64,000 bases of DNA from Serratia sp. Ag1 (lineage in GTDB: Bacteria; Pseudomonadota; Gammaproteobacteria; Enterobacterales; Enterobacteriaceae), in the NCBI RefSeq assembly GCF_000743355.1, contig NZ_JQEI01000025.1, positions 62,001 to 126,000 on the forward strand, read 5' to 3'. This document shows, piece after piece, positions 9,366 to 20,490 of the stretch; positions within the stretch are counted from its first letter, which is position 1, and each line of letters begins with the position of its first letter. The notes under the pieces are model-generated. The model searched no databases and had not been told where the DNA came from. It worked only from the letters and a program-made list of their open reading frames with translations. The translations under genes were made by a program, and so were the position numbers.

Positions 9366-9480
9366 TAGGCTACTGCGCTCAGCATTTTAGCCTAGGGCAG
9401 TGCTCGGAATCCTCACGTACTATGTGTACGCTCCGGTTCCTCCGCGCTGTCCATGGCAAAACTGCTTTCGCTCGCTACGC
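9366..9480. repeat. Palindrome-rich intergenic repeat, fdx-iscX gap
   Basis: A 7-bp stem TAGGCTA/TAGCCTA (9366-9394) is followed by a stretch containing CGTAC-TATGT-GTACG and a run of short GC-rich inverted repeats to about 9480. It resembles dispersed enterobacterial intergenic repeats, but its ends differ from family P elsewhere in this window. It separates iscX from the rest of the operon by 161 bp without a clear terminator. Confidence 0.4.
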
Positions 9481-9514
9481 CTACTGAAGCACTTTCTCTG
9501 AGGAGGTTATTATT

Positions 9515-9715
9515 ATGGGACTAAAGTGGACCGACAGCCGCGAAATCGGCGAAGCCCTGTACGATCAATACCCGGATACCGATCCGAAAACCGTGCGGTT
9601 TACCGATATGCACCAATGGATCTGCGATCTGGAAGAGTTTGATGATGATCCACAGGCTTCCAACGAAAAAATACTGGAAGCGATCCTGCTGGTCTGGTTA
9701 GATGAAGCAGAGTAA
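9515..9715 (+). CDS. iscX: IscX, acidic Fe-S assembly modulator
   Basis: The protein has 66 residues, is strongly acidic, and begins [20 protein letters not shown] as in IscX (YfhJ) of E. coli. IscX binds IscS and iron and tunes the rate of cluster formation, competing with frataxin. A good ribosome site (GAGGAGG) precedes it. It closes the isc operon after an inserted repeat. Confidence 0.96.
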   Translation: MGLKWTDSREIGEALYDQYPDTDPKTVRFTDMHQWICDLEEFDDDPQASNEKILEAILLVWLDEAE

Positions 9716-9800
9716 ATAGCGTAACGGGCTGCCATTGGCGGCCCATTTATATTGCACCTGATACGATTAATAAAAGAATAATCCGGACTGGAGTAAGGCT

Positions 9801-11096
9801 ATGACAACTGAAATCATGCAGATTACGCTGTCCCACGACGCTGCGGATGCGCGCTGGGGTGAAAAAGCGCTGCTGAGTACCAATAACGACGGCATGACTA
9901 TCCATCTGATCGGTAATGGCAAGTTGGGCGCGATCCAGCGTGCTGCACGTAGGATTGATGGGCAGGGCATCAAAAAAGTTAAGCTGGTCGGTGAGGGCTG
10001 GGGTCTCGAGCAAAGCTGGGCATTCTGGCAAGGATTCCGTGGGCCAAAGGGCCAACGTAGCGTTGAATGGGCAGAGTTGTCGGCAGCGGAGCGCGGAGAA
10101 CTGGAACAGCGCCTGAAGATTGTCGATTGGGTGCGTGACACGATTAATCTGCCAGCGGAAGAGCTGGGGCCAGAGCAATTAGCAACCCGTGCCGTCGATC
10201 TGATGTGTGAGGTTGCCGGTGAGGCGGTCAACTATCGCATCACTAAAGGCGAAGATTTACGCGAGCAGAATTATGCCGGTATCCACACCGTTGGCCGCGG
10301 TTCCGATCGTTCACCGGTGTTACTGGCGTTGGATTTCAACCCAACCGGTAATACTGACGCCCCGGTATTTGCTTGCCTGGTAGGCAAAGGAATCACTTTT
10401 GACTCTGGTGGTTACAGCCTGAAGCAAAGCGCATTTATGGATTCGATGAAGTCCGACATGGGCGGTGCAGCCACCATCACCGGGGCGCTGGCGTTAGCGG
10501 CGGCACGTGGTCTGAAACAGCGGGTAAAACTGTTCCTGTGCTGTGCGGATAACATGGTCAGCGGCAACGCGTTTAAGTTGGGTGATATCATTCGCTACCG
10601 CAACGGCAAAACCGTTGAAGTGATGAATACCGATGCTGAAGGGCGTCTGGTGCTGGCCGATGGCTTGATCGATGCCAGTGCACAAAATCCTGAGCTGATT
10701 ATTGATTGCGCTACCTTGACCGGGGCGGCAAAAACGGCGCTGGGTAATGACTATCATGCCCTGTTCAGTTTTGATGATGCTTTGGCGCAAGAGTTGTTGG
10801 CCAGTGCCGATGATGAGCACGAGCCGTTCTGGCGCTTGCCACTGGCAGAGTTCCACCGCAGCCAGTTGCCGTCAAACTTTGCTGAGCTGAATAACGTGGC
10901 CGGTGCGGCTCACAGCGCTGGGGCCAGCACTGCAGCGGCTTTCCTGTCGCATTTTGTGCAGAACTACCAGAAGGGGTGGTTGCATATTGATTGTTCCGCC
11001 ACTTACCGCAAAGGTGCCGTCGAGCAATGGTCTGCAGGTGCAACTGGCTTGGGTGTGCGCACATTGGCTAATTTGTTGTTGAGTAAAGCCAAATAA
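9801..11096 (+). CDS. pepB: Aminopeptidase B, M17 family
   Basis: The protein has 431 residues (E. coli PepB 427). The C-terminal M17 metal-binding region is intact: [20 protein letters not shown] and the signature [14 protein letters not shown]. It is a two-metal cytosolic aminopeptidase that removes N-terminal residues from peptides. It sits downstream of iscX as in E. coli, 85 bp away. Confidence 0.95.
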   Translation: MTTEIMQITLSHDAADARWGEKALLSTNNDGMTIHLIGNGKLGAIQRAARRIDGQGIKKVKLVGEGWGLEQSWAFWQGFRGPKGQRSVEWAELSAAERGELEQRLKIVDWVRDTINLPAEELGPEQLATRAVDLMCEVAGEAVNYRITKGEDLREQNYAGIHTVGRGSDRSPVLLALDFNPTGNTDAPVFACLVGKGITFDSGGYSLKQSAFMDSMKSDMGGAATITGALALAAARGLKQRVKLFLCCADNMVSGNAFKLGDIIRYRNGKTVEVMNTDAEGRLVLADGLIDASAQNPELIIDCATLTGAAKTALGNDYHALFSFDDALAQELLASADDEHEPFWRLPLAEFHRSQLPSNFAELNNVAGAAHSAGASTAAAFLSHFVQNYQKGWLHIDCSATYRKGAVEQWSAGATGLGVRTLANLLLSKAK

Positions 11097-11167
11097 TTGC
11101 CCGACTTTAACATGACATTTTTCCTAAGGGTTCAGCATGCTGAACCCTTAATACATTGGAGTAAGCA

Positions 11168-12004
11168 ATGAGTTCCCACCACCATAATGACGATGCCGTT
11201 CCAGGCGAAAATGAACTTGAGCGCCTTCTGAAAATGGCGGTATCGGAACCTGCACATCGCCCGGCATTTTTCCGCGTGTTGCTGGAGTCGACGGTTTACA
11301 TTCTGGGCGACGGTGAACAGGTGCAGCAGGAAGGCGACATCATGCTGAATGCTGAGACACCGGTGAATATTCAACATTGGGAAAAGCAGGATGGCAGCAG
11401 CATTATTCCATTTTTCTCTTCGCTGGAAACGCTGCAAAAAGCGGTAGAAGGTGCACAACCCTTTATCGCCATGCCTGCGCGCGTACTGTTTGAAATCACT
11501 CAGGGTGATGAATTGTTCCTCAACCCGAAAGCGGAATACGGTAAAGAGTTTTTCCCAGATGAAATCGCCATGCTGTTGGCTACTGGCGGAGTGGTGAAGC
11601 CGGTAGAGCATTACGTCGATAAAGACAGCCAAATCCTGCTGGGCCAACCTGAAACCTATCCTTCGGCGATGGTCGACGCATTAACGACGCTGTTCAGCCA
11701 ACATAAACCGGTACGCCGTGCGTTTCTGGCGTTGATGCACGATCGTGCAGTGGATGAAAAACCCAATCTGTTGATCGGCCTGGAAATGGATGGTGAGCAG
11801 GCTGAGATTGAAGCGCTGATCAGTGAGGCAGGCAGTGTCGCCAGCGCAACGGCCCCAAATGACGATCCGGTTGATTTTTGTCTGGTGTCAGAGAAAGAGC
11901 GCGGTATCAGCCACTATCTGATCACGCACACGCAGCCTTTCTACCAGCGCCGCTGGGGCAGTTGGCTGCGTAATCTCATTCCTTCAACGGAAAAAACGCA
12001 ATAA
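11168..12004 (+). CDS. sseB: SseB, enhanced serine sensitivity protein
   Basis: This 278-residue cytosolic protein has an N-terminal SseB domain (ENELERLLKMAVSEPAHRPAF onward) and a C-terminal SseB domain. The name comes from serine sensitivity when overexpressed in E. coli; its biochemical role is not established. The pepB-sseB order is conserved in E. coli. It is about 20 residues longer than the E. coli protein. Confidence 0.9.
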   Translation: MSSHHHNDDAVPGENELERLLKMAVSEPAHRPAFFRVLLESTVYILGDGEQVQQEGDIMLNAETPVNIQHWEKQDGSSIIPFFSSLETLQKAVEGAQPFIAMPARVLFEITQGDELFLNPKAEYGKEFFPDEIAMLLATGGVVKPVEHYVDKDSQILLGQPETYPSAMVDALTTLFSQHKPVRRAFLALMHDRAVDEKPNLLIGLEMDGEQAEIEALISEAGSVASATAPNDDPVDFCLVSEKERGISHYLITHTQPFYQRRWGSWLRNLIPSTEKTQ

Positions 12005-12100
12005 GCATCACCCGTGTGGCATCGTTGACTGTTGCAAGATGTTCCGTCGCAGAATATGGGCAATTGAGAGATTTTTTTTAATGAAATGTTGATTTTCCCG

Positions 12101-12129
12101 TAGGCAAGCGTTAACGGCACACATATAAT
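12101..12129 (+). promoter_or_regulatory. Promoter of ndk
   Basis: The -10 TATAAT (12124-12129) has a weak -35 TAGGCA (12101-12106) at 17-bp spacing. The start codon of ndk is about 70 bp downstream. It lies in the 193-bp sseB-ndk gap. Confidence 0.55.
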
Positions 12130-12197
12130 CTGCGCCACTTGAGAAGGCCGGTACTTCAACTTTTGACCGGCCTGTTTTAGAACATATAGAGGCCATC

Positions 12198-12623
12198 ATG
12201 ACTGTACAACGTACTTTTTCGATCATTAAACCAAACTCAGTAGCTAACAACGACATCGGTGCAATCTATGCCCGTTTCGAGCGCGCAGGTTTCAATATCA
12301 TCGCTTGCAAAATGCTGCGCCTGACTCGCGAACAAGCCGAAGGCTTCTACGCTGAGCACAAAGGCCGTCCTTTCTTTGACGGTCTGGTTGAGTTCATGAC
12401 CTCTGGCCCGATTGTCGTTCAGGTGCTGGAAGCAGAAAACGCTGTGCAGCGTAACCGTGATCTGATGGGCGCTACCAACCCAGACAACGCGCTGGCGGGC
12501 ACTCTGCGTGCTGACTATGCAGACAGCTTCACTGCTAACGCTGTACACGGTTCTGATTCTGTAGAATCTGCGCAACGTGAAATCGCATACTTCTTCAACG
12601 AAAGCGAAATCTGCCCACGTTAA
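12198..12623 (+). CDS. ndk: Nucleoside diphosphate kinase
   Basis: This 141-residue kinase has the phosphohistidine H117 in NAVHGSDS. It transfers the gamma phosphate from ATP to NDPs and dNDPs through that histidine. Length and sequence match the bacterial family. Confidence 0.98.
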   Translation: MTVQRTFSIIKPNSVANNDIGAIYARFERAGFNIIACKMLRLTREQAEGFYAEHKGRPFFDGLVEFMTSGPIVVQVLEAENAVQRNRDLMGATNPDNALAGTLRADYADSFTANAVHGSDSVESAQREIAYFFNESEICPR

Positions 12624-12730
12624 TGGCGGATTTTCCTGGTTAGGGCAGGCTATTTACCGGTAGATACAATAAAAATACCGTGAAAGCCGTTCAAACGTGG
12701 AAACCCGTTAATAAAATTTGTACAATGCCG

Positions 12731-12768
12731 CGCCCCAGGTAAGCCATCTTATCTGGGGCGTGTTTTTA
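12731..12768 (+). terminator. Rho-independent terminator after ndk
   Basis: A stem CGCCCCAG/CTGGGGCG with a 14-base loop is followed by TGTTTTTAG. It lies about 110 bp past the ndk stop and before rlmN. Confidence 0.75.
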
Positions 12769-12860
12769 GTGTCGCTGTCCTCTACTGTGCAGCCTGAATG
12801 ACACACTTACTTTCCATTCTTTCGAGCCATAACGTGTAACAACGAGGCCAAGAGATCATT

Positions 12861-14057
12861 ATGTTAGAACCCATCGCGTCCGAGCACACCTTGTCTGAAA
12901 ATAATTCACCGATCGAATCTGCCGTTAATACGGAACAACCGGCTGCGGCCAAAATAAACCTGCTTGATTTAAACCGTCAGCAAATGCGTGAGTTTTTCGC
13001 CAATATGGGGGAAAAACCATTCCGCGCCGATCAGGTCATGAAATGGATCTATCATTACTGCTGTGACGATTTTGAGCAGATGACCGACATCAACAAGGTT
13101 CTGCGTGGCAAATTGCAGAAGATCGCCGAAATTCGCGCGCCTGAAGTGGCGGAAGAACAACGTTCAACCGATGGAACCATCAAGTGGGCCATCAGCGTCG
13201 GCGATCAGCAGGTTGAAACCGTGTATATCCCAGACGGCGATCGCGCCACGCTGTGTGTTTCCTCGCAGGTGGGCTGCGCGTTGGAGTGCAAATTCTGTTC
13301 GACCGCACAGCAGGGCTTTAACCGCAACCTGCGCGTGTCAGAAATTATCGGTCAGGTATGGCGTGCTGCCAAAATCCTCGGGGCGATGAAGGTTACCGGC
13401 CAGCGCCCCATCACCAACGTGGTGATGATGGGGATGGGGGAACCGTTGCTCAACCTGAATAACGTGGTTCCTGCGATGGAAATCATGTTGGATGATTTTG
13501 GTTTTGGCCTGTCAAAACGCCGTGTGACCCTGTCTACTTCCGGTGTGGTTCCGGCGTTGGACAAGCTTGGTGATATGATCGACGTGGCATTGGCGATCTC
13601 GCTGCACGCGCCAAACGATAAGATCCGCGATGAGATCGTGCCGATCAACCGTAAATACAATATCGAAACCTTCCTGGCTGCGGTTCGCCGTTACCTGGAG
13701 AAATCCAATGCCAATCAGGGGCGTGTTACCGTTGAGTACGTGATGTTGGATCACATCAATGACAGCACCGATGATGCGCATCAATTGGCAGCGTTGCTGA
13801 AAGAGACGCCTTGCAAGATCAACCTGATCCCATGGAACCCGTTCCCTGGTGCACCTTATGGCCGCAGTTCCAACAGCCGCGTAGACCGTTTCTCCAAAGT
13901 ATTGATGGAATACGGCTTTACGACTATTGTTCGTAAAACCCGTGGCGACGACATCGATGCTGCCTGTGGGCAGTTGGCGGGTGATGTGATCGACCGTACT
14001 AAGCGTACCCTGAAAAAGAAAATGGCCGGGGAACCTATCAACGTACGAGCGGTCTGA
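12861..14057 (+). CDS. rlmN: Dual-specificity rRNA/tRNA adenine-C2 methyltransferase RlmN
   Basis: The 398-residue radical-SAM enzyme has the CX3CX2C motif at C139, C143 and C146 (CALECKFC). It methylates C2 of A2503 in 23S rRNA and A37 of several tRNAs. The N-terminal 30 residues before [16 protein letters not shown] are variable and about 14 residues longer than in E. coli. Another start inside this segment cannot be excluded. Confidence 0.96.
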   Translation: MLEPIASEHTLSENNSPIESAVNTEQPAAAKINLLDLNRQQMREFFANMGEKPFRADQVMKWIYHYCCDDFEQMTDINKVLRGKLQKIAEIRAPEVAEEQRSTDGTIKWAISVGDQQVETVYIPDGDRATLCVSSQVGCALECKFCSTAQQGFNRNLRVSEIIGQVWRAAKILGAMKVTGQRPITNVVMMGMGEPLLNLNNVVPAMEIMLDDFGFGLSKRRVTLSTSGVVPALDKLGDMIDVALAISLHAPNDKIRDEIVPINRKYNIETFLAAVRRYLEKSNANQGRVTVEYVMLDHINDSTDDAHQLAALLKETPCKINLIPWNPFPGAPYGRSSNSRVDRFSKVLMEYGFTTIVRKTRGDDIDAACGQLAGDVIDRTKRTLKKKMAGEPINVRAV

Positions 14058-14154
14058 AACCTATAGCATGATTTTTTTGTTATCTAACAGCCTGTTATGT
14101 GAACAGCAATCCTTCAGGTAATCGGGTAACATCAGATAAGGAATGAGTGCAGGC

Positions 14155-14898
14155 ATGAAGCTGAAACTGTGGGGCGTGTTATTGGCAGCCGGTTTGTTAG
14201 CTGGGTGCTCAAATTCGGTGCCGGACAAAGACCAACCGGCGGCGGGGCAAACGCGTTTGCAACTGGGCCTGGAATATCTCAATCAAGGGGATATGCAGGC
14301 TGCGAAGCAGAATCTGGAAAAAGCAGCAGATGCAGCCCCACGGGATTATCGTACTCAATTGGGTATGGCTCTCTACTTTCAGCGGATTGGTGATAACACT
14401 GCGGCTGAGCAGCGTTATCATCAAGCGCTCAAGCTTGCACCGGCCAATGGCACCGTACTGAATAATTACGGTGCGTTTCTCTGTAGTTTAGGGCAGTATG
14501 TACCGGCCCAACAGCAGTTTAGCGCTGCGGCACAGGCACCCGATTACGCTCAGGTTGCCGACAGCCTGGAAAATGCAGGTTACTGTTTCCTCAAAGCCGG
14601 GCAAAACGATGATGCGCGCAAGTTATTATCACGGGCGCTGAAGATCGATCCGGACAAGGGTGCTCCGCTGTTGGCGGAGGCAGAAAAGCAATTTGGAGAA
14701 GGGAAGCGCGCGCAGTCGCAACTTTTATTGGATAGTTATCAACGTGTTCTGCCGGCCAGTGCCGACAGTTTATGGTTACAGATTCGTTTCGCCGCGTTAG
14801 CAGGTCGTCAGGATAGCGTTCAACGCTACGGCAAGCAGCTAGCGCGAAGTTTTCCACAATCCAAACAGTACCAGCAGTTCTTAGCTAATGAATACTGA
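14155..14898 (+). CDS. pilW: PilW-type TPR lipoprotein
   Basis: From the ATG at 14155 the protein has 247 residues and a lipoprotein signal with lipobox LLAGC (C18). An in-frame ATG at 14143 lies too close to the AAGGA sequence to use it well. The mature part is a run of TPR-like helical repeats ([20 protein letters not shown] and following). PilW/PilF lipoproteins assist outer-membrane secretin assembly in type IV pilus systems; no other pilus gene is nearby, so its job here is open. It overlaps rodZ by 11 bp. Confidence 0.85.
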   Translation: MKLKLWGVLLAAGLLAGCSNSVPDKDQPAAGQTRLQLGLEYLNQGDMQAAKQNLEKAADAAPRDYRTQLGMALYFQRIGDNTAAEQRYHQALKLAPANGTVLNNYGAFLCSLGQYVPAQQQFSAAAQAPDYAQVADSLENAGYCFLKAGQNDDARKLLSRALKIDPDKGAPLLAEAEKQFGEGKRAQSQLLLDSYQRVLPASADSLWLQIRFAALAGRQDSVQRYGKQLARSFPQSKQYQQFLANEY

Positions 14899-15877
14899 AG
14901 ACTCCCAAGATAAAACCGTATCTATGACGACAGGTCAACGTCTGCGTCTGGCCCGTGAACAGCTCGGGCTGAGTCAACAGGCCGTTGCAGAACGCCTGTG
15001 TCTCAAAATGTCTACCGTGCGCGAGATTGAAAGTGACACGCTTTCTGCCGATCTTGCTTCGACTTTCGTGCGTGGTTATGTCCGCTCTTATGCCAAGCTG
15101 GTACATGTGCCAGAAGATGAGCTGTTGCCGATGTTGGCAAAGCAGACTCCCGCCAAAGTGTCTAAAGTGGCTCAGATGCAGAGCTTCTCACTGGGCAAAC
15201 GCCGTAAAAAGCGTGATGGCTGGCTGATGAGCTTTACCTGGTTGATCGTATTTGTGGTTGTCGGCCTGACCGGTGCCTGGTGGTGGCAGAACCACAAGGC
15301 GCAGCAGGAAGAGATTGCAACCATGGCCAATCAATCATCGGCCCAGCTTTCCCAACATAACAATGATGGTGAGACAGCGCCGTTGAACGACGGTGATGCT
15401 GCTTCTGCGGTTGATGATGGCGCTGCGCCAGAACCTCAGGCCGCTCCGGTAACAACCAATACACCGGTTGCCTCTCCACAGGTTCCAGATACTACGGCGC
15501 TGCAAACGGCTCCGCAGCTTGTGGTGCCAGCACCGAATCAGGCAACAAGCCCGGTAGTGGCACCGGCCGTTCCTGCTGCTCAGCCTCAGTTGCCGACCGG
15601 TGAAGCCGCTGTGAGTGCACCTGTTGAGGACGCTAACGGGTTGGTGATGGATTTCTCCGCTGACTGCTGGTTGCAGGTAACGGATGCTACGGGTAAAACC
15701 TTATTCAGTGGCATCCAGAAAGGGGGAACCCGTTTGAACCTGGCTGGCACCGCACCGTATAAACTGACCATCGGCGCACCGGCTGCAGTACAGATTCAAT
15801 ATCAAGGTAAGCCGGTCGATTTAAGCCGGTTCGTTAAGGCAAACCGTGTTGCTCGTCTGACCGTTGCCGCGCAGTGA
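14888..15877 (+). CDS. rodZ: Cytoskeletal membrane protein RodZ
   Basis: This 329-residue bitopic protein has an N-terminal HTH domain (about 15-75, [19 protein letters not shown]) that binds MreB. A basic patch and a single transmembrane helix (about 112-133) follow, then an Ala/Pro/Thr-rich periplasmic linker and a C-terminal DUF4115 domain. It links MreB to the elongation machinery and sets rod shape. It is translationally coupled to pilW. Confidence 0.96.
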   Translation: MNTEDSQDKTVSMTTGQRLRLAREQLGLSQQAVAERLCLKMSTVREIESDTLSADLASTFVRGYVRSYAKLVHVPEDELLPMLAKQTPAKVSKVAQMQSFSLGKRRKKRDGWLMSFTWLIVFVVVGLTGAWWWQNHKAQQEEIATMANQSSAQLSQHNNDGETAPLNDGDAASAVDDGAAPEPQAAPVTTNTPVASPQVPDTTALQTAPQLVVPAPNQATSPVVAPAVPAAQPQLPTGEAAVSAPVEDANGLVMDFSADCWLQVTDATGKTLFSGIQKGGTRLNLAGTAPYKLTIGAPAAVQIQYQGKPVDLSRFVKANRVARLTVAAQ

Positions 15878-15924
15878 TAGCGCGGCGATTGTCGTTATGT
15901 CAGAGCAACAGTGGAGAGTAAGTG

Positions 15925-17046
15925 ATGCATAACCAAGCACCCATCAACCGCCGCAAATCAACACGCATTTACGTCGGCAAGGTGCCTATTGGCGATGGTG
16001 CACCGATTGCCGTGCAGTCGATGACCAACACACGTACCACCGATGTCGCTGCGACAGTGAATCAAATCAAGGCGTTGGAGCGTGTAGGTGTCGATATTGT
16101 GCGTGTCTCCGTTCCTACTATGGACGCTGCTGAAGCATTCCGGCTGATCAAACAGCAGGTGAATGTGCCGCTGGTGGCGGATATCCATTTCGATTACCGC
16201 ATCGCGTTGCAGGTTGCCGAATACGGCGTTGATTGCCTGCGTATCAACCCTGGTAACATCGGCAATGAATCCCGGATCCGTTCGGTGGTTGATTGCGCGC
16301 GCGACAAAAACATCCCCATCCGCATTGGGGTGAACGGTGGTTCTCTTGAAAGAGACATCCAGGAAAAGTACGGTGAACCAACACCGGAGGCGCTGCTGGA
16401 ATCGGCAATGCGTCACGTCGATATTCTTGATCGTCTGAACTTTGATCAGTTCAAGGTGAGCGTGAAGGCGTCTGATGTCTTCCTGGCAGTGCAATCTTAT
16501 CGCTTGCTGGCTGCACGCATCGATCAACCTTTGCATCTGGGGATTACCGAAGCCGGTGGCGCGCGTAGCGGTTCCGTGAAGTCGGCGATTGGCCTGGGTA
16601 TGCTGCTGGCCGAGGGGATCGGTGATACCCTGCGTATTTCGTTGGCTGCCGATCCGGTAGAAGAAGTGAAGGTGGGTTTTGATATCCTGAAGTCACTGCG
16701 CATTCGTGCGCGCGGCATCAATTTTATCGCTTGCCCGACGTGTTCGCGTCAGGAGTTTGACGTGATCGGCACGGTCAATGCGTTGGAGCAGCGCCTGGAA
16801 GATATCATCACGCCGATGGATGTTTCGATTATCGGTTGCGTGGTAAACGGGCCTGGTGAAGCGTTGGTATCTACTTTAGGGGTCACTGGCGGGCACAATA
16901 AGAGCGGCTTCTATGAAGATGGCGTGCGCCAGAAAGAGCGTTTTGACAACGAGCAGATGATCGATCAACTGGAAGCGAAGATTCGCGCCAAAGCAGCGAT
17001 GCTGGATCAATCCAACCGCATTGCGGTCAATTTGCTGGAAAAGTAA
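15925..17046 (+). CDS. ispG: 4-hydroxy-3-methylbut-2-en-1-yl diphosphate synthase (flavodoxin)
   Basis: The protein has 373 residues from ATG 15925 ([18 protein letters not shown]); the preceding GTG is in frame but less likely, since the ribosome site GGAGAG is better spaced for the ATG. The [4Fe-4S] ligands lie in [11 protein letters not shown] and [11 protein letters not shown]. It converts MEcPP to HMBPP in the MEP isoprenoid pathway and so depends on the isc products upstream. Confidence 0.97.
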   Translation: MHNQAPINRRKSTRIYVGKVPIGDGAPIAVQSMTNTRTTDVAATVNQIKALERVGVDIVRVSVPTMDAAEAFRLIKQQVNVPLVADIHFDYRIALQVAEYGVDCLRINPGNIGNESRIRSVVDCARDKNIPIRIGVNGGSLERDIQEKYGEPTPEALLESAMRHVDILDRLNFDQFKVSVKASDVFLAVQSYRLLAARIDQPLHLGITEAGGARSGSVKSAIGLGMLLAEGIGDTLRISLAADPVEEVKVGFDILKSLRIRARGINFIACPTCSRQEFDVIGTVNALEQRLEDIITPMDVSIIGCVVNGPGEALVSTLGVTGGHNKSGFYEDGVRQKERFDNEQMIDQLEAKIRAKAAMLDQSNRIAVNLLEK

Positions 17047-17062
17047 GCATACAAGCCGGTGG

Positions 17063-17082
17063 AGCGGGCATTTAGGCCCGCT
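17063..17082 (+). terminator. Hairpin after ispG
   Basis: The stem AGCGGGC/GCCCGCT with a 6-base loop is followed by TATTGATG, a weak T-tract. It probably reduces read-through from ispG into hisS, which has its own promoter 40 bp further on. Confidence 0.45.
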
Positions 17083-17118
17083 TATTGATGAGCCTGACGG
17101 GCTTAACGTGCATCCGCG

Positions 17119-17148
17119 TTGAACAGCGGATGGCAAAGTCCCTATAAT
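17119..17148 (+). promoter_or_regulatory. Promoter of hisS
   Basis: A -35 TTGAAC (17119-17124) and a consensus -10 TATAAT (17143-17148) are spaced by 18 bp. The -35 sits in the loop of an inverted repeat CATCCGC/GCGGATG (17111-17132). The hisS start is about 38 bp past the -10. Confidence 0.65.
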
Positions 17149-17185
17149 CGGTTTCATTTTTATATAAAACGGACAGAGAACTCAC

Positions 17186-18460
17186 GTGGCAAAAAACATT
17201 CAAGCCATTCGCGGCATGAACGATTACCTGCCGGAAGACACGGCATTGTGGCAGCGTATTGAAGGCACTCTCAAGCAAGTGTTGGGCAGCTACGGTTACA
17301 GCGAAATCCGGTTGCCGATTGTAGAGCAGACCCCGTTATTCAAGCGCGCCATTGGTGAAGTGACCGATGTCGTAGAAAAAGAGATGTATACCTTTGACGA
17401 TCGCAATGGCGAAAGCCTGACGCTGCGCCCGGAAGGGACGGCTGGTTGCGTACGTGCCGGTATCGAACATGGTCTGCTGTACAATCAGGAACAGCGTCTG
17501 TGGTACATCGGCCCGATGTTCCGCTATGAGCGGCCACAGAAAGGCCGTTATCGCCAGTTCCACCAGTTAGGGGCCGAAGTGTTTGGCCTGCAAGGCCCGG
17601 ATGTTGATGCTGAGCTGATTCTGCTGAGCGCCCGTTGGTGGAAAGCGTTGGGGATTGCCGAGCACGTCAAGCTTGAGCTGAATTCAATTGGTTCGTTGGA
17701 AGCACGAGCCAACTACCGCGATGCGTTGGTGGCTTTTCTGGAACAGCATCAGGAAAAGCTGGACGAAGATTGTAAACGTCGTATGTACAGCAACCCTTTG
17801 CGCGTGCTGGACTCCAAAAATCCCGAAGTACAGGCCCTGTTGAATGACGCGCCGCGTCTTTCTGAGCATCTGGATGCAGAGTCCAGAGAGCACTTCAATG
17901 GCTTGTGCGAACTTTTAACGCAGTCAGGTATTTCATATACCGTCAACGAGCGTTTGGTGCGTGGCTTGGATTATTACAACCGCACGGTATTTGAGTGGGT
18001 AACCACCAGCCTGGGCGCGCAGGGCACCGTGTGTGCCGGTGGTCGCTATGACGGCCTGGTTGAGCAACTGGGCGGGCGTGCTACACCAGCCGTGGGCTTT
18101 GCCATGGGGCTGGAGCGTTTGGTGCTGCTGGTTCAGGCTGTGAATCCAGATTTCAAAGCGCCAGCAACGATTGATGTCTATGTCATCTCTTCCGGTACTG
18201 GCGCGCAAAGTGCGGCGGTGCAGTTGGCCGAAAGGGTGCGTGATGCCGTACCGCAGATTAAATTGATGACCAACTATGGCGGCGGTAACTTTAAGAAGCA
18301 AATCACCCGCGCAGACAAATGGGGTGCTCGCATTGCCCTGATCCTGGGTGAAAATGAAGTGGCGGCACAGCAGGTGGTGGTCAAAGACCTGCGCAGTGGT
18401 GAACAAGAAACGCTGGCGCAAAGCGAAGTCGCAGCGCGTCTGGCTTTGATGCTAGGTTAA
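17186..18460 (+). CDS. hisS: Histidyl-tRNA synthetase
   Basis: The 424-residue class II synthetase matches E. coli HisRS in length. Family features include the N-terminal [15 protein letters not shown], the motif 2 region [17 protein letters not shown], the histidine-specific loop [15 protein letters not shown] and the CAGGRYDGL segment. The C-terminal anticodon-binding domain ends the protein. It charges tRNA-His. Confidence 0.98.
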   Translation: MAKNIQAIRGMNDYLPEDTALWQRIEGTLKQVLGSYGYSEIRLPIVEQTPLFKRAIGEVTDVVEKEMYTFDDRNGESLTLRPEGTAGCVRAGIEHGLLYNQEQRLWYIGPMFRYERPQKGRYRQFHQLGAEVFGLQGPDVDAELILLSARWWKALGIAEHVKLELNSIGSLEARANYRDALVAFLEQHQEKLDEDCKRRMYSNPLRVLDSKNPEVQALLNDAPRLSEHLDAESREHFNGLCELLTQSGISYTVNERLVRGLDYYNRTVFEWVTTSLGAQGTVCAGGRYDGLVEQLGGRATPAVGFAMGLERLVLLVQAVNPDFKAPATIDVYVISSGTGAQSAAVQLAERVRDAVPQIKLMTNYGGGNFKKQITRADKWGARIALILGENEVAAQQVVVKDLRSGEQETLAQSEVAARLALMLG

Positions 18461-18473
18461 GGAGAAGGACACC

Positions 18474-19094
18474 GTGGAAGTTTATACCACTGAAAACGAA
18501 CAACTTGATGCCGTGCGCCGGTTCTTTAGCGAAAATGGTAAAGCATTGGCCGTGGGCGTGGTGCTCGGTGTTGGTGCTCTGTTGGGGTGGCGCTATTGGC
18601 AGAGCCACCAAAACGCCAGCATGATGGCGGCTTCGGATGCCTATCAACAGGCCAACGAACAGCTGGCTGCGGGTAAAGCGGACGGCGTGGCTGCTGAAGA
18701 GAAATTTATTCAGGCCAACAGTAATAGTTACGGCGTACTGGCTGCACTGCAGTTGGCAAAACACTTTGTTGAACAGAATGATTTCGCGAAAGCAGAACAG
18801 CAATTGGTAGTGGCTCAGGGCCAAACCAAAGATGAAAGCCTGTTGGCGATCATTAACCTGCGCTTGGCGCATGTCCAATTGCAGGAAAAAAAGCTGGATG
18901 AAGCGCTGAAAACCTTAGATGGCGTGAAGGGCGAAGGCTGGCTGGCTATGGCACAAGACGTTCGCGGTGATGTGCTGTTGGCAAAAGGTGATATCAAAGG
19001 TGCCCGTGAAGCTTACAGTAAAGGCATCGAATCCAATCCCTCTCAGGCACTGGCGGGATTGATGCGCATGAAATTGAATAACTTGTCCAGCTAA
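18474..19094 (+). CDS. yfgM: YfgM, inner-membrane ancillary SecYEG partner
   Basis: The 206-residue protein starts with GTG at 18474, preceded by AAGGAGAAGG; the protein start (MEVYTTENEQLDAVRRFF) matches E. coli YfgM. There is one transmembrane helix (about 23-42) and a periplasmic TPR-like domain. YfgM works with PpiD at the SecYEG translocon to hand over periplasmic proteins. It lies between hisS and bamB as in E. coli. Confidence 0.94.
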   Translation: MEVYTTENEQLDAVRRFFSENGKALAVGVVLGVGALLGWRYWQSHQNASMMAASDAYQQANEQLAAGKADGVAAEEKFIQANSNSYGVLAALQLAKHFVEQNDFAKAEQQLVVAQGQTKDESLLAIINLRLAHVQLQEKKLDEALKTLDGVKGEGWLAMAQDVRGDVLLAKGDIKGAREAYSKGIESNPSQALAGLMRMKLNNLSS

Positions 19095-19105
19095 GGGGAA
19101 TTCCC

Positions 19106-20287
19106 ATGCAATTGCGTAAAACACTCTTGGTCGGGCTGGTTTCTGTTGCCTTGCTGAGTGGTTGTTCGCTGTTTAGTGGCGAAGAAGACGTGGTTACCAT
19201 GTCGCCGCTGCCAAAAGTTGAAAACCAATTCACGCCGAATAAAGCGTGGAGCACCTCGGTCGGTGATGGTATTGGTGAATACTATTCTCACCTGCGCCCG
19301 GCCTATCAGGATGGCACCGTTTATGCCGCCGATCGCCGTGGTCTGGTGAAAGCGATGGATCTGCTTGAAGGGAAAGAGAAGTGGTCGGTGGATCTGTCAG
19401 AGAAAACCCGTTTCTTCACCCGTAATCAGCCAGCGCTGCTGTCTGGTGGCCTGACGGCTTCTGGCTCTAACGTCTATGTAGGCAGCGAGAAAGCGGTTGT
19501 TTATGCGCTCAATACCACCGACGGTAAAGTGACGTGGCAGACCAAGGTGGCCGGTGAAGCGATTTCCCGCCCGGTGGTTGCCGACGGTATGGTTCTGATC
19601 CATACCACTAACGGTCAGTTACAGGCGCTGAACGAAGCCGATGGTGCCATCAAGTGGACGGTTAACCTGGATATGCCTTCGTTATCGCTGCGTGGTGAAT
19701 CCGCGCCAGCCGTTGCGTTTGGTGCAGCGATCGTTGGCGGTGATAATGGCCGCGTCAACGCCGTGCTGATGCAGCAGGGGCAATTGATCTGGCAGCAGCG
19801 TATTTCTCAGCCGAGCGGCGCGACTGAAATCGATCGCCTCAACGATGTAGACACCACTCCGGTGGTGGTTGACAACGTGGTATACGCATTGGGTTACAAT
19901 GGCAACCTGACGGCGCTGGATCTGCGTTCTGGTCAGATCGTATGGAAACGTGAGATGGGCTCAGTAAACGACTTTATCGTTGATTCTGGCCGTATCTATC
20001 TGGTTGATCAGGACGATCGCGTCATCGCCATGAATACCGATGGCGGTGCCAGCCTGTGGCGTCAGAGCGATCTGTTGCACCGCAATCTGACCGCACCTGC
20101 CTTGTATAATGGTTATCTGGTGGTTGGGGATGCCGAAGGTTATCTGCACTGGATCAACACCACCGACGGTCGTTTTGTGGTTCAGCAGCAAGTGGATAGC
20201 TCCGGCTTCCTGTCTGCGCCGATTGTGGCGGGTGATAAACTGCTGATTCAGGCGCGTGGCGGTAAAGTTTACGCTTTCACCCGCTAA
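19106..20287 (+). CDS. bamB: Outer membrane assembly lipoprotein BamB
   Basis: The 393-residue lipoprotein has lipobox LLSGC (C20). The rest is an eight-bladed PQQ-like beta propeller with repeated blade motifs such as VYALNTTDGKVTWQTKV and LTALDLRSGQIVWKREM. It is a subunit of the BAM complex and helps insertion of outer-membrane beta-barrels. Confidence 0.97.
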   Translation: MQLRKTLLVGLVSVALLSGCSLFSGEEDVVTMSPLPKVENQFTPNKAWSTSVGDGIGEYYSHLRPAYQDGTVYAADRRGLVKAMDLLEGKEKWSVDLSEKTRFFTRNQPALLSGGLTASGSNVYVGSEKAVVYALNTTDGKVTWQTKVAGEAISRPVVADGMVLIHTTNGQLQALNEADGAIKWTVNLDMPSLSLRGESAPAVAFGAAIVGGDNGRVNAVLMQQGQLIWQQRISQPSGATEIDRLNDVDTTPVVVDNVVYALGYNGNLTALDLRSGQIVWKREMGSVNDFIVDSGRIYLVDQDDRVIAMNTDGGASLWRQSDLLHRNLTAPALYNGYLVVGDAEGYLHWINTTDGRFVVQQQVDSSGFLSAPIVAGDKLLIQARGGKVYAFTR

Positions 20288-20298
20288 CCAACCGGTTT

Positions 20299-20358
20299 GT
20301 ATACCCATAAATTTCAAGCGGCGGTCAACAGCATTGCGGCTTGAAAGATGAAGGGGAT
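20299..20358. repeat. Short palindromic repeat after bamB (family P)
   Basis: The inverted ends CATAAATTTCAAGC and GCTTGAAAGATGAAGGG frame about 60 bp. The border sequence resembles that of the other family P repeats listed in this window, in shortened form. Confidence 0.4.
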
Positions 20359-20395
20359 AACGGCTCCTGATGCTCAGGGGCCGTTTCGTGTTTTT
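20359..20395 (+). terminator. Rho-independent terminator after bamB
   Basis: The arms AACGGC-CCTGA and TCAGG-GCCGTT pair with single-base bulges and are followed by TCGTGTTTTT. It ends the hisS-yfgM-bamB transcript before der. Confidence 0.7.
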
Positions 20396-20490
20396 AAAAC
20401 GACGCAGCCAACGCACATTCAATCTGAAGTATGACGTGTCTGTCGCGCTGCGTGGTTACGCATTGATTATCAAGTAATGAGGCTTCAACC